Origin: Nigrospora sphaerica
Lineage: Eukaryota > Ascomycota > Sordariomycetes > Amphisphaeriales > Apiosporaceae
Assembly: GCA_018287875.1 (NCBI GenBank)
Contig: JAGVVL010000027.1
Location: forward strand, 1,054,001-1,118,000
Direction of reading: 5' to 3'
Length of the DNA: 64,000 nucleotides
Program-made: the position numbers and the translations under genes
The notes under the pieces: model-generated
What the model was told of the DNA's origin: nothing
Databases searched by the model: none
What the model saw: only the letters and a program-made list of their open reading frames with translations
Shown here: in pieces, positions 11,462 to 21,510 of the stretch
Numbering within the stretch: the first letter of the stretch is position 1
How the letters are laid out: each line of letters opens with the position of its first letter

Positions 11462-12237
11462 TTAGATATACGTATCAACAACGTCCTTGCCCGCGCGGAG
11501 CGCGTACTCGACCATCTCGAACCCGTTCAAACCCGAAGCGTAGTGGGTCCGCCGGTGGCCCTGCTGGGCGTTGAAGCGCGGGTGAGAGCCGGCGGCGAAG
11601 TCGGCGCCGCCGACGTGGGGGAAGTAGTTGATGAGCCGCACGGCCGAGAACAATTCCCTCTCCTCGGCGCTGACGTCAAGGCCCGCCGAAGCCAGCGCGC
11701 CCACGGTCAGCAGGAAGACGAGGATCATCTCGGAGCATTTTTGTGCCGCTCTGGTCCTGTGGTCGTTCCTGACGCGGTAGGCGACACAGGCCCTGTCCTC
11801 AAAGCGGGCGATGCGGGTAACTTGGGCATTCGTGTGGATCGGCCCCTTTGATCGCCTTGGAGTACTTGGTCATGACGGCATGGAAGTCAATTAGATTCTC
11901 GTTGTTGGTGCCGATGAAGACCGTCACAATAGATGGAGTGAAGTATGCCAGCATGTACCAGATGGGCGTCTCGCGCAGGTCGCCGCTTGGGACCCATCAG
12001 TGACGCTTCATTCGACGCAACTGGAGGAGGATATCGGGGCGGCGCAACTCACTAGCCGTACGGGAACATGGCCAGGCTAAACAAAACGCCCAGGATGCGG
12101 TAGCCATTCTGCTCCAGCCACCCGGCCACCGTGACGGTCAGCTCGGCCGGGATCGGGCTACGGTAGCCGACGGCGCCGATGGGGGCGTAGATGGTGTTCC
12201 AGAGGCCGATGTAGCGGACCACCTCCCCGCCCATCAC
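11462..12237 (-). pseudogene. Frameshifted relic of an unrecognised membrane protein
   Basis: Exon 1 is 12053-12237 (MMGGEVVRYIGLWNTIYAP..., ending ...SLAMFPYG), with a GTGAGT donor. The acceptor AAG at 11988-11986 opens exon 2 at 11985, which continues with GDLRETPIWYMLAYF and a hydrophobic run. Around 11833-11836 the frame breaks. The upstream frame ends in a stop at about 11808, while the other frame continues with AQVTRIARFEDRACVAYRV and MILVFLLTVGALASAGLDV to 11462. A 2-bp loss in a short (CA)n run would explain the shift. Several hydrophobic segments indicate a multi-pass membrane protein, and I do not recognise the family. A sequencing error at this spot would make it intact instead. 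Confidence 0.55.
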
Positions 12238-12959
12238 CTCCTGTTGTTCCGTGTCAGGTCACGGAGACGTTGATTAATACCACAAGCAGTTCCGGCATTC
12301 CCAGAACAACCGATGCGCCTGCCGCATGCTACGGACACCGAAACAACTAGTCCACTGCCGGAAAACGTGAAGACACCTGGCCCAATGGCCAAAGTTCGAC
12401 CCCGAACTGAAATCCCTAGAGGAATACTGGCAACGGCTAATACACAATGCGGAAGATTTCCAGCTCTTTGTGATGCTAACGAAGTACTATGAAGACATAT
12501 GCCCATCACCATCCGGTCGCAGAGGGTAATCCGCACGAATCAGTAGCTATCGAGACGGAGAAAGCGCCGGGAACGAGCTCGCACGGAGGAGTCACAGAGA
12601 CGGTTAGACCAAAGGATTGCCATTGCGCTTGACATGCGGGACATCTCGCGTACATGTAGATAGACTCTCTGTTGCACCACAGTGGCACTGGCAAGATAGA
12701 AACGGACTTCAAGGTTGTTCATTAAAGGAAACCAACGCAAGGAAAGATGCCAGACATGGCAGACTATATACTGAAGCTTGCCAAGACTCCTGTGGAGCTT
12801 CTCACGTGACCCCGCTAATAGGTTGTCGACCTTGGGAATGGCCTCACGGCGCGACACTCTCGCACGCCAGATGCCCCCTGGGAGGCGGGACACTGTCCCA
12901 TTACGGCGACAACACATTTGAATTCAAATTCAAATTCCGACTCAAAGTAAGAGGTGGCT
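12238..12959. other. Intergenic, no gene recognised
   Basis: Short ORFs on both strands (for example 12540-12917 minus) lack domains, signal peptides or splice structure. Base composition is mixed. I see no repeat copied elsewhere in the window. Confidence 0.4.
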
Positions 12960-13925
12960 TCTTTGGTAATTCGTAGCAGACCGTTTCGGCTCGGGGGGAT
13001 GGTGAAATCGTCTAGATTCTCCTCAAGAAGGGCAGCGACGCTGACGCGCAGGATGGCTTCTTTGGAAATGCGCTGCAGGCCACTTCATATACGAGACACC
13101 TGCAGATCGCTCAGTTACTCCTCGGGCAAGGCACCAACGTCAATATGCAGGGTGGAAGGTAGGGAAACGCGCTGCAAGCCGCTTTCGATGGAGGGTACTA
13201 CGAGGTTGCTCACTTGCTTCTGAACCGGGGTGTTGACGTCAACGTACAACATGGCGTCTATGGTAACGTGCTGCAGGCCGCCCGCGCCGGAGGATGCCGG
13301 GAGACTGCCTGGATGCTCCTCACGTCCGGCGCCAATGTTAATTCAGAAGGGGCCCACTTCGGCACTGTATTGCAGGCCGCTTCCGCCGAGCGACACGAGG
13401 AATATTCCAACTGCTCCTCCAACGGTGTGCCAACATCAATGTGCAAGGCGGCCAGTACAGCACTGCACTGCAGGCCGCTGCGGCTGGAGGACACGAAGAG
13501 ATAGTGGTGCGTCTCCTCGAGAGGGGTGCCAACACCAATGCACATGGCGGCGAGTATGGCACTGCGCTCTAGGCCGCTTCATGGAAAGGCATCCAAGAAA
13601 TCGTTGGTGTCGCACTGACCATTGCACCATAGGGGCAAAATAATACCCATAGGTGCGGTAATTTTCCTGTCCCACATACGCCTAGATATAGTGCGATAGT
13701 TGGGCTACTCACTGAGACGGGTGCCGACGTCAACGCGCAGGGCGACCACTACGGCAATGCGCTGCAAGCTGATTCCGCCGGAGGACACTTAGTCATTGTT
13801 TGGATGTTCCTCGAGAAGGGCACCGATGGTAACACGCAAGGTGGTCACTTTGGCACTGCATTGCAGGCTGCATCCGCTGGGGCCCACGAAGAGGTTGTTC
13901 CGCTGCTTCTCGAAGCAACGGACCG
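12960..13925 (+). pseudogene. Decayed ankyrin-repeat gene fragment
   Basis: About eight ankyrin units of roughly 99-102 bp can be read in changing frames. Each carries forms of 'GNALQAA...GG..EI...LL..GA.VN'. Readable parts include GNVLQAARAGGCRETAWML, ANVNSEGAHFGTVLQAAS and FGTALQAASAGAHEE. Frameshifts and stops (for example TAG after the unit near 13572) break the array. Repeats of this exact style (N/G-ALQAAS) normally form the C-terminal sensor part of fungal NLR-like (NACHT or NB-ARC) proteins. No NACHT domain is present here, so this is a C-terminal relic. The last unit stops near 13915, where unrelated sequence begins. Confidence 0.8.
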
Positions 13926-14324
13926 TCCCGCGGGCCCGCTTTGTTCCTCCTCTTGCTGTTTTAAGTCGCGGATCCTGGACGAGTTCACGTCGTGCGCCTG
14001 CTACGGGTCGAGGTACGGGGCAAGGCGCGTTGGGTGGCGAGCGCAACTCGGGTTGCGGTGGCTTCGGGGCCTCGGCCGGCGAGGGCGGGCTGGACGTCCA
14101 TCGTTCGCCAGGCCTGTGTATGGTACATCGGAAAAAGGCGAAGTATTGAGGTTCTCGGGTCTCTCAAACGATACCTAACGATACAGGGGCCCTCTGTCGC
14201 GTGGCGTCACGTTTTCCGTAGCGTACGCAACCATGACCATGTTGGACATGCCGCTCAAGCAGCCCAGGAGAGCCACCACGCAGGGTGATCGGCTGCGCGT
14301 CGGACGAGGCCCAGGAGCCGCCCA
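13926..14324. other. Intergenic after the ankyrin relic
   Basis: GC-rich sequence without recognisable coding content follows the last ankyrin unit directly. A 60-130 codon ORF on each strand crosses it without family resemblance. It leads into the dispersed repeat at 14325. Confidence 0.35.
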
Positions 14325-14480
14325 CGTGGTGGCCGTCCGTTGTGGGCGAGCATCCCCATCAGGTAGCTTCGCGGTGCGCGGTTCGAGTTAGATGACGGGG
14401 TACGGACACGCGAAGCGACACTAGGATGGTTTCTTCCGGTGCCTCACGTCGCCTGCTTTCTGGGCTTGCGCCCCGCCCGG
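14325..14480 (+). repeat. Dispersed ~150-bp repeat, copy 1
   Basis: About 150 bp here align with 62630-62785 in the same orientation. They share 'cggacacgcgaagcgaca', 'ggtttctt' and 'gcccgcccgg' in the same order and spacing, at roughly 75-80 percent identity by eye. I see no coding content. Copy 1 lies beside a decayed ankyrin gene and copy 2 beside a small ORF with Gly-Asn repeats. Confidence 0.65.
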
Positions 14481-14737
14481 ACTTATAGACCGTGTGCTGG
14501 TGTCAGCATACAGGGAAATCCTATGTAGCACCTGTGATGCAGTGCATAAGAATTGTGCATTGGTTGCACAATGCAGGTGGTGGCAGCCGCAGGTGTCTCA
14601 GAGATAGGGTGGAGCATAACCTACGGCCTATGCAGCTGCCATATCGAGATGAAAGATATCTCCGTGAGCGACAACTTGATAGTGAGACTTATACTCTTTT
14701 ACAACAGACACACACTCACATCTATTCTCATGACATC

Positions 14738-14950
14738 GGTTGCGGCATGGGTACATAGGTACAAGGGTATGGAAACGCATGAATCACGTACCACTGACTG
14801 ACGGTACGTACCGCCGCCGGCTGGATGTATTCCTGCCAAGCAGTGGCTGACAGGAGCCTGTTTCTCTTCTTTTCCTCTTCACCGGTAGTTTTCGCACCTT
14901 GATAGAACCCTTGGGTCATCAACAGATCCCTCGTTCCATGAACCGTGACC
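14738..14950 (+). mobile_element. LTR remnant, 213 bp, family LTR-1 copy A
   Basis: Aligned copies at 22468-22680 and 52379-52591 have exactly the same length. The best-kept copy (52379) begins TGTTACAGCATGG and ends CCGTGACA, the TG...CA form of an LTR. Here both ends are mutated (GGTTGCGG at the start, TGACC at the end). The segment just before it (14580-14737) is also shared with unit B and may be the end of the element's polyprotein. No partner LTR is present nearby. Confidence 0.65.
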
Positions 14951-15148
14951 AGGATCCTACGTGGCAGACTAGGCCCAATTCGGCAGATAGCAATATATCT
15001 GCTGCCCCACGCTGTCAGCCCTAGTAGTGAGGCACGCTTATGAGTCGATGACTAGGATAGTAGCAGAAGAGAGATGATGTATTAGTGAGGCCTGCCCCGA
15101 AGTGACCGGTGGGGCAGAAATCTACCTAGTGCGATCCAGGTGCGGTGA

Positions 15149-15212
15149 TAGGACCCCACCAGACAAGATAAGGCACTTCAATATCTAGGTACGCACCCTG
15201 GCCACGCATCAC
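15149..15212 (+). repeat. 65-bp dispersed motif, copy 1 of 3
   Basis: 'aggacccc', 'caaga/gata', 'gcac' and 'ccacgcatc' recur in the same order and spacing at 16624-16690 and 62107-62172. It lies in the piece of unit A that unit B lacks. The three copies look like ends of a short mobile element, but this is not proven. Confidence 0.5.
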
Positions 15213-15625
15213 ACGCCTTCTTCTATACATTGCTTTTGACCCATGCTTCACCTCATTATTTGACTATAAAGGCAGCAGCATTGTCAATTTTGGTTCGCGT
15301 GGTGGATACAGGCGAGTCGTGCAGGTCGAATACGAGCTAGCTCCACAGTATCACCGCCTTAGTCCACGGCAGTGTCCGGACCCCCTGCCCTTGCTAAAGC
15401 GGACACCTGGTGCTTTTTTCCCCGTATTTTGTGACTGAAATAGCCTAGCTCCTAGTGTTGGTTAATTAGCAGCTGTTCTTGAAGGAGTCACGCCTTAAGA
15501 CGTTCGCGTCTTGCGTAAGGTATTAAGCTTGTTATCTGCAGCTAACAAGGGCAACTGTGATGGCGCACAGGGCAGCCCTTAAGGCCGCTCTAGACTATAT
15601 TAGCCGTAGTCGTGGCGTTCGTTAT

Positions 15626-16342
15626 CTCAACAGGCTCAGAAGTTGTGCATTTTAGTTAAACTTCAATTGACCCAATCGGTGGAGCTGTATCAAGGTTCCG
15701 GGGCTGGAGAGTACGTACGCCACAACAAAAGCACATGAGGAAACGGTAGTACTTGGCCCCCAGGGACAGGGGTCTGTCGCCAGCTAGGTAATACCTAGTT
15801 AGGCCTACGCTGCGTCTAGACCTCACGATAATTAGCATGGTGTTAAGGTCTTACGAGGGGGCAACTCTTCGTCTTCGTCTTCGTCTCTAGCGAGGTCGAA
15901 TACAACTTCCTCGCTTTCGGAGGACCCGTCCGAGCCACCAGGGCTTGCAGGAGGTTCCGGGACACTGTCAAACGTGGAGCCGCTGCCTTGAGGATTGCTG
16001 GACTGCTGGATGGACTGCTGGCTGGACTGGCTGGCTGACTGGTTGGCTGGTTGGCTGGCTGGATGGCTTGAAGTGAGGCTTAAAGATATGCTCACGGTGT
16101 GGTCCATGCTGCATATCTTGGCAGGTGCTCGAATTGGCAGTTATCGACGCACTTGTGGACCCTTCTCTGGGGTGTGGCTGGATTTAGAAGCGGGGACTAC
16201 CTAGAATATTTCTAACACGCAGTAATTCATATGGGAAACCGGGTACTATACGCAACAAGTGCTTGTAGTAGGAGGTTTCGCACAATTCCTGTCTTGTATA
16301 GGTGAGTCGACACTAAAATGCACAACTCCTGAGCCTGTTGAG
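15626..16342. mobile_element. Non-autonomous DNA transposon, 717 bp, 30-bp inverted repeats
   Basis: The termini CTCAACAGGCTC... (15626-15655) and its inverse (16313-16342) match at 29 of 30 positions. Unit B carries the uninterrupted site at about 23190 ('gcgttcgctatagtgtcgc'), so the insertion happened after the duplication. Flanks read TAT|...|ATA, which allows a TA or AT target duplication; an 8-bp duplication as in hAT elements is not visible. Inside, minus ORF 15832-16107 codes for a Ser/Gln-rich, then acidic 91-aa peptide without a transposase core, possibly the N-terminal remnant of a transposase. A diverged single terminus of the same family is at 55111-55140. Confidence 0.8.
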
Positions 16343-16578
16343 ATAGTGTCGCTATGAATGGGGTTGCCGTATATTCGTGTTCCTAAACGTTGGCGGGGCT
16401 GCTAGCCTCGTTTAAAAGCCAATAGCAGGGAGGTCGAGTCATTCAAAACCCATCCGTTTAAGGAAGGAGGCTAGAACTACAAGTACGAGTATTAGCTAGC
16501 TAACATTAACTAGCTGACATTAGCTACCTGATACACATAAGATAGACTAGAGTGATTTATGTAGGACATGAGTTGTGT

Positions 16579-16608
16579 AATTTAAGTCTAGATGGGGCCG
16601 AGCTTTAT
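16579..16608 (+). promoter_or_regulatory. Shared 30-bp upstream box of SSCP1
   Basis: This box matches 24143-24172 upstream of SSCP2 at 25 of 30 positions, and all five differences are transitions. The core is TGGGGYCGAGCTTTAT. A TATAAA box follows at 16733-16738, 134 bp before the ATG, exactly the spacing seen for SSCP2. Confidence 0.55.
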
Positions 16609-16623
16609 CGACGACTAGGGTAG

Positions 16624-16690
16624 TAGGACCCTCCCTCCTAACAAGGATAACGCACCTCAATATCTGGCTACCTACCCTGGCCACGCATCT
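16624..16690 (+). repeat. 65-bp dispersed motif, copy 2 of 3
   Basis: This is colinear with 15149-15212 and 62107-62172. It lies between the promoter box and the TATA box of SSCP1. SSCP2 lacks it at this position, so it is a later insertion into the SSCP1 promoter or was lost from SSCP2. Confidence 0.45.
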
Positions 16691-16866
16691 GGCACCATCA
16701 GGCGTATAATAGAAAACAGAAACTTGGATTTCTATAAAGTGGACAGTGATTTCCTTGTGTTTTTATTCTCTTTGCAGTATATCTATAACACATTTACTAA
16801 AGCTTTACTCACTTCAATAACCAACACTACCATAATAACCAACACCACCACAAAAATCACGACAAG

Positions 16867-17201
16867 ATGGTCCGCCTTGCTGCTTTTGCTGTTATCGCTG
16901 CTGTAATCAGCAGCACCACTGCTCTTAACATTGGTACAACGATTTGCCAGTGCCTTTACCCGGACGGCTCCCACTGCTGTGTTCTTGTAAGTTCCACTCA
17001 GTAATAGTTATACTATACCATTCAATCATTCTACCATAGGCTGACACGAAACTGTTTTAATGTATCTAGCTTCCTCAAGGACCTTGCGAAGACGCATGCA
17101 GGGACACCTTCCATAAAAGACCTGATCAAAAGTGCAATGCCAATGGCAAGTCTTTCGAGATCAGCTGGTTCACTGGTGTCGGTCGCCACAAGTGCGAATG
17201 A
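16867..17201 (+). CDS. SSCP1: small secreted eight-cysteine protein, 83 aa
   Basis: Exons are 16867-16986 and 17070-17201. The GTAAGT donor at 16987 lies directly after the SHCCVL codons; the acceptor is CTAG at 17069. The first 20 residues (MVRLAAFAVIAAVISSTTAL) are a signal peptide. The mature part has eight Cys at 27, 29, 37, 38, 46, 50, 62 and 82, with the motif CQCLYPDGSHCCV. Its paralogue SSCP2 (24389-24722) has the same spacing except in one loop, the same intron position and phase, and the same TATA-to-ATG distance. Small size, secretion, Cys richness and repeat-rich surroundings fit a fungal effector or antimicrobial protein. I do not recognise a named family, so the function is unknown. 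Confidence 0.82.
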
Positions 17202-17615
17202 GTAGGGCAATAGAGGATTTCCATCATCAACGGCATTCCGTCGGTCAAGGCCTGAGCTATTATGTGTTGTTTCAGCAGCAGGAAACCTCATAATCAAGGC
17301 CACATGATCAGGTTCGAACTAGGGCAGACTTACAACATACGTCTAATTCTTCACATATTCCTATTTACTACTCATCTTCAACCCTCCATTGCGATCCCAA
17401 CCGTTTCCTGTAATTGAAAAAAGTAGAGCTTCGCGTAAATGAGGCTATCTGCCTCGTCTTGCATCACCACGTGGCGCCCCTTGGGCCATTCCCGATGCTC
17501 GTGGCCGGCGTAGACGTGAATTGGGTGGGCGGCCATGTCCTAAATCTCGATGGCGCAGTGGGGAAAATCACGGCGCAGAAACACCTCGTTGTCGAGCAGC
17601 ACGGCATCGCCATCA
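17202..17615. other. Intergenic, SSCP1 3' flank
   Basis: This is 414 bp of moderately AT-rich DNA with no recognisable gene. It probably holds the SSCP1 terminator. Confidence 0.4.
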
Positions 17616-18371
17616 TCATCGCCGACAGTCGTCGTCGTCGTCGTCGTCTCCCCCAGATAGGAGCGTCCCGTGGTGGGCCGCATCGTCGGCTTCCGTGGCT
17701 AGCAGGTCGAGATTCAAATGCGTGAGGTGCCGGGAGCCGCCGTAGACGGCGCGGACAAAGGCTGCCGGGAAGTAGCCGCGGAGGCGCAGGCTCCCGAGGG
17801 CGGGCAGGCGGATTGGCGGCACGTGAGTCGGGTGGCCGGCGGCGAGCGAGAGGCCCCCGAGCTCAGGCGACGTTAGGTGCCGCAGGCTCGCGAGCACCTC
17901 CTTGATCTGTGTGTCCACTCCAATGGGCATGCACGGGATTTAGACGTGGGCGGATAGCATGTTCCAACGCGTTGCTGTCGTGTGGCATCGGATCGCCGTC
18001 AACAGCTCTTCACGGCCGAACTGGTAGTGCCGCCGCTTGATGTTATTGGTGGCCCGTCCGTACAGGGTCGGGCAATCCCTTTGCTGGGCGCGCAGGGGTG
18101 CTCGCTTGGCCCGCCGGGCGCTTTGTCACGGTTGTGGGCTGATGTACGCACGGTCGGCTGGTTGATGGACGATGACCTTGTAGAGGTACACATCGTCGTC
18201 AGGATCACTATCTTCGTCATCATACTCTCCGTCGTTGTCCGAGTTGACACCTTCTCTACCGTGGCGGGAATGACGGTTCTTGGTTTCCGCTATGGGTGGA
18301 CGTACTGGATACCAATGGAACGACGAGGACCCGCCGGCGGATAACACCCTTGCGGCACATTTGCCGGCCAA
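17616..18371 (-). pseudogene. Decayed LRR-type protein gene fragment
   Basis: Readable minus-strand pieces are FHWYPVRPPIAETKNRH with an acidic DNDGEYDDEDSD stretch (about 18200-18340), REELLTAIRCHTTATRWNML (about 17950-18020) and LPALGSLRLRGYFPAAF plus LTHLNLDLLATEADD (about 17700-17790). The last pieces look like leucine-rich repeats of fungal F-box/LRR-like proteins. Frames change, and a TAA sits where CAA would continue the protein (HV*IPCMPIGVD, near 17940), a C-to-T change in CpA. A (GTC)n run at 17627-17650 lies at the end. The product is unknown and the gene is inactive. Confidence 0.5.
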
Positions 18372-18498
18372 ATACTGGTGATCTCAGGCCATAATCTTCC
18401 GGCCTTACCTAGATGTGATGCTCCATACCGAGAAGTCTACACACGGCTTGTTCGCGCCCCAGCCAGTCGCCCCGTTGGAGGATCCCCAGGTCGATGTA

Positions 18499-20429
18499 AG
18501 CTCGAGCACCCCTTCGAGCGCCAGCCCCTTCGCGCGCCACCGGTTTCAGCCATGCCTCACGATGCTTCCGTCCATGTCACTCCACGATATTTAGCCACAC
18601 ACTTAGCCTACAGCCATAGTGGATAGTTCGATAGAATCGTTATCTTCTGCTCTTTCTCGTGAAGGTATCGAAATGGATCCAGACTAGCTGGAGCTTGCCT
18701 TGGCGGAGATCACCGCCGGCAAGTCCATCAGAGCCACCGCTAAGCAGTTCCATGTCTCCAAGGACTATTTGAGGCGCCGCATTAAGGGCACGATAACTCG
18801 AAAGGAGTTCAACGCCGAGAGGCAGTCCCTGTCACCAATCCAGGAACAACAACTAGTCGACTGGGTGTTGTTATAAGCCAGACTAGGCTGGGCACCACCG
18901 CACAGCCGTTTTCGCCTGTACACGCTACGCATCTATCGTCAGTCTGGAGGGCCAAAATCACCTTGGTAAACATTGGCACGTCGCGTTTTTTCGCCGCCAT
19001 CCAGAGGTCAGGTCTATCCGAGCCACCGGCATCGACTTTCTGCGCGTTAACGGCGCTTCGCGCACTAATATCGTGGAGTTTTTCGATCGTCTGGACCACC
19101 CTAAGCTCGCGGAGGTGTTGCTAGAGGACACCTACAACGTGGACGAGATTGGCAGCATGATTGGGCTTGGAGATAACCCTTTGGTTATCGGCCCAGCCGC
19201 CGTGAGGAAAATCTACACCATGGATCCTGGAAATCGAGAGTGGGTGACGATCCTGGAGTGCGTTAGCGCTGATGGCCGCGTTCTGCCGCCCCTGGTCATC
19301 TTTAAGGGCGCTGAGGTCCAACAGCAATGGTTCGTAAACCAAGTGAACGACGAGGACTTCGTGGACTGGCATTTCTGCACCTCGAAAAGCGGCTGGACCA
19401 ACAATTCAATAGCCCTGCGCTGGCTGAAGGAGGTGTTTCTGCCAGAAACGAGGCCCCGCCACGGTGGCTGGAGGCATCTTCTCCTAGACGGCCATGGGAG
19501 CCACGTTGACGAGGCCTTCATGTTAACTTGCCTTGAGGCGAAGGTCTGGCTGGATTTCCTGCCAGCGCACACCTCCCAGGTGCTTCAGCCCCTGGATCTG
19601 GGCTCCTTTTCGGTATTGAAGAGGGCATACCGCACTAAGCTGCGTGAGGCGTGCGCCTCCAGCCTCACGATGACTCCAAACAAGCCAGAGTTCCTGGAGG
19701 CCTGGAATAAGGCCAGGAAGGAGGCCTTCACGCCTTCAAATATCGCAGCAGGCTGGATTGCAACTGGTATCTTTCCCAGGGACCGGTCTAAGGCCCCCAA
19801 CAGCCGACTAGCGCGGCAGCGAGACCAGGACCTTAAAGAACGACCCAGAATACTAGAACTAAGGGATCCAGAGGTCGATACGCTGGCTGCGATGTCTGCG
19901 GTGGTGTTCCAGACCCCAAGGAGCGCACGTCAATTGAATGGCATCGCCAGAGACCTGCGTGGGATGGAGCCAGCCTATAGCAAGCCGACTTTCCGGTTCC
20001 TTACGAGGAAGCTCTGCAAGGCCCTTGACGATAGTTGCGCTCAGATCGCCAGCCTTACGCACGAACGAGACCAATTGGCGGCTGCCCTGGAACGGCAGAG
20101 GCCCCAGAAGCGTCGTAGAGTAAGGCCGACCGCTCAGGAGCGCTTCGTGCAGATGTCAGACGTCAGGAGGGTCAAAAGGGAGATGGGGGTGCTGCCGGAC
20201 AGCTCGGACGAGCCTGCAGGCCAAGGGGACTGGATAGACCTGGAGGATTGGGATGAAGATGATGATGAAGAGGTAGAAGAGTGTATCGTGATCTCTTGAA
20301 GCTAAACTGCTTGCTCATATCTATCCTGGCGCCCGAGATATTCGTGTTTTTGTCTGCAGGGGTCGTCGTGAGGCATGGCTGAAACCGGTGGCGCGCGAAG
20401 GGGCTGGCGCTCGAAGGGGTGCTCGAGCT
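18499..20429 (+). mobile_element. Fot1/pogo-type DNA transposon, 1931 bp with 64-bp TIRs
   Basis: The inverted repeats begin AGCTCGAGCACCCC (18499-18562) and end GGGGTGCTCGAGCT (20366-20429). By eye they are identical over 64 bp. The flanks are TA (18497-18498) and TA (20430-20431), the target duplication of Tc1/mariner-pogo elements. The element contains one transposase gene (18673-20299). Identical long termini suggest a fairly recent insertion, yet the gene carries stops. Confidence 0.93.
18673..20299 (+). pseudogene. Fot1/pogo DDE transposase, broken near its N-terminus
   Basis: The ATG at 18673 is followed by stops at 18685 (TAG where CAG gives DPDQLELALAEI) and 18874 (TAA where CAA fits), and by a frameshift between 18876 and about 18960. 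From 19073 a 408-aa open frame continues. The order is a helix-turn-helix region (ATAKQFHVSKDYLRRR), a CENP-B-type segment, then the DDE domain with NVDEIGSM, LLLDGHGSHVDEA and the third acidic site near LQPLDLGSFSVLKRAY. A basic and acidic tail ends in VEECIVIS. Family function is cut-and-paste transposition at TA. Both stops fit CpA-to-TpA changes. An ATG inside the catalytic part cannot give an active enzyme. Confidence 0.88.
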
Positions 20430-21099
20430 TATGTGTGTATTATTATCGCCGTGTTGGGACAATGTCCCGCCTCCCAGTAAGACCTAGATCCTGCAAACGG
20501 GCCCTGTTGACAGAGTTGACACCACCCCCGGCCGAAACCAAGCCCAAAGAAAGCGATCGACAAGAACGCCAAGATGCCAACAAACACCGACGACCGCGGT
20601 GCCGTACCGCCTCATCGTCCAAGCCGTACTCGGGGCAGGCCAATCTGCGGGCAACATCGTCGTGCATTTTGGTCGCCCACTGCTCAAGCGCTGAGGGGGA
20701 AGGCATCTGGTGTGCCTGTGCGTAGGCCTTATGTGCGTGAAAATTCTTGTCTCTCTGTGAGTGGGTGTGTGTGTGGATGTGGGCGTAAGAAACGTGTCTT
20801 TGTTTCATGGACTGCTTGCGAATGAGACCTGGACGCGAAGAATACGGTAATCAGTTCACTCTGAGCGGGATCGGGAGATGGTTCGGAAAACCCCGGTTGG
20901 TTCGCTTCTCGCCGCGCGCCTAACTGGTTCCAAGGGACGTACTCTGTTGGTTGCTAGGTGGCGTAGGGATGCATGAGGCATACGCTCCAAGCCGACAACT
21001 TAGTACCCCGTCCGCGGCTGCGTACGGGTACTGCCCCAGTATTACTTGGCACTAGGGACTATTGATGCACTGAGGTGGCATTATTATAAAACTTTAGGT
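20430..21099. other. Intergenic right of the Fot1/pogo element
   Basis: A minus ORF (20443-20808) begins with a His/Thr-rich low-complexity stretch from a GTGTGT run (20759-20780) and continues with MPSPSALEQWATKMHDDV from 20713. The latter could be the start of a gene disrupted by the element, but no family is recognisable. No other feature is seen. Confidence 0.35.
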
Positions 21100-21510
21100 A
21101 GTAATATGCACTCCGCCTCCCTAAATGTGGACCGTCCGGCAGCCTCTGCTGACCCAACCCACGGCTGTCCACGGTTGCCGCAAAGCCTCACCGCTTAAGA
21201 TTGCCCGGCACCCAAGGCTAATGCATCGAGGCGGTACTATCGCCAACTCCCAGGAAACAATACCCACTCAGCCCTCTTAAGTATGGGCCATCCGCGGGGC
21301 CTTGGCTGACCCGGCTGCTGATCCAGCCGGTGACCCGGCCGATGACCCGGCCGGTGACCCGCGGTTACGCGCGGTTGTTGTCCCATCGAATGGCATCCGG
21401 ACAGAGTGGCAGGCAACGATGTTCACTCTGCCTGCTTGAATGTGGGCCACCTCCGGGCCGTTCGCCGGGCCTTTGCCGAGCGCCCCTACTGACTACCTAC
21501 TATTGCTGTA
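21100..21510 (+). repeat. Diverged tandem repeat, ~157-bp unit, about 2.5 copies
   Basis: Blocks beginning near 21108, 21262 and 21420 share 'cactc.gcct..taa.tgtggrcc..ccg' at a constant spacing of about 157 bp, and are preceded by 'cagg.aacaatr..cactc'. Within it, 21307-21365 is a shorter tandem array of the motif 'ccggtgacccgg'. No coding content is apparent. Confidence 0.5.

Larger units (their letters stand above)
14506..17201 (+). repeat. Segmental duplication unit A (LTR remnant to SSCP1)
   Basis: This stretch aligns colinearly with 22267-24722 (unit B). Shared blocks are a pre-LTR segment, a 213-bp LTR, about 700 bp of unique noncoding DNA (from 'gcagatagcaatatatctgc' to 'gccgctctagacta'), a block starting 'tagtgtcgctatgaatgggg', a 'gacattagct' block, a shared promoter box and a small cysteine-rich gene. 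Unit A has two extra pieces relative to B: about 180 bp near 15033-15212 and a 717-bp transposon at 15626-16342. Unit B has its own insertions. The two units are in the same orientation, 7.8 kb apart. Confidence 0.8.
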
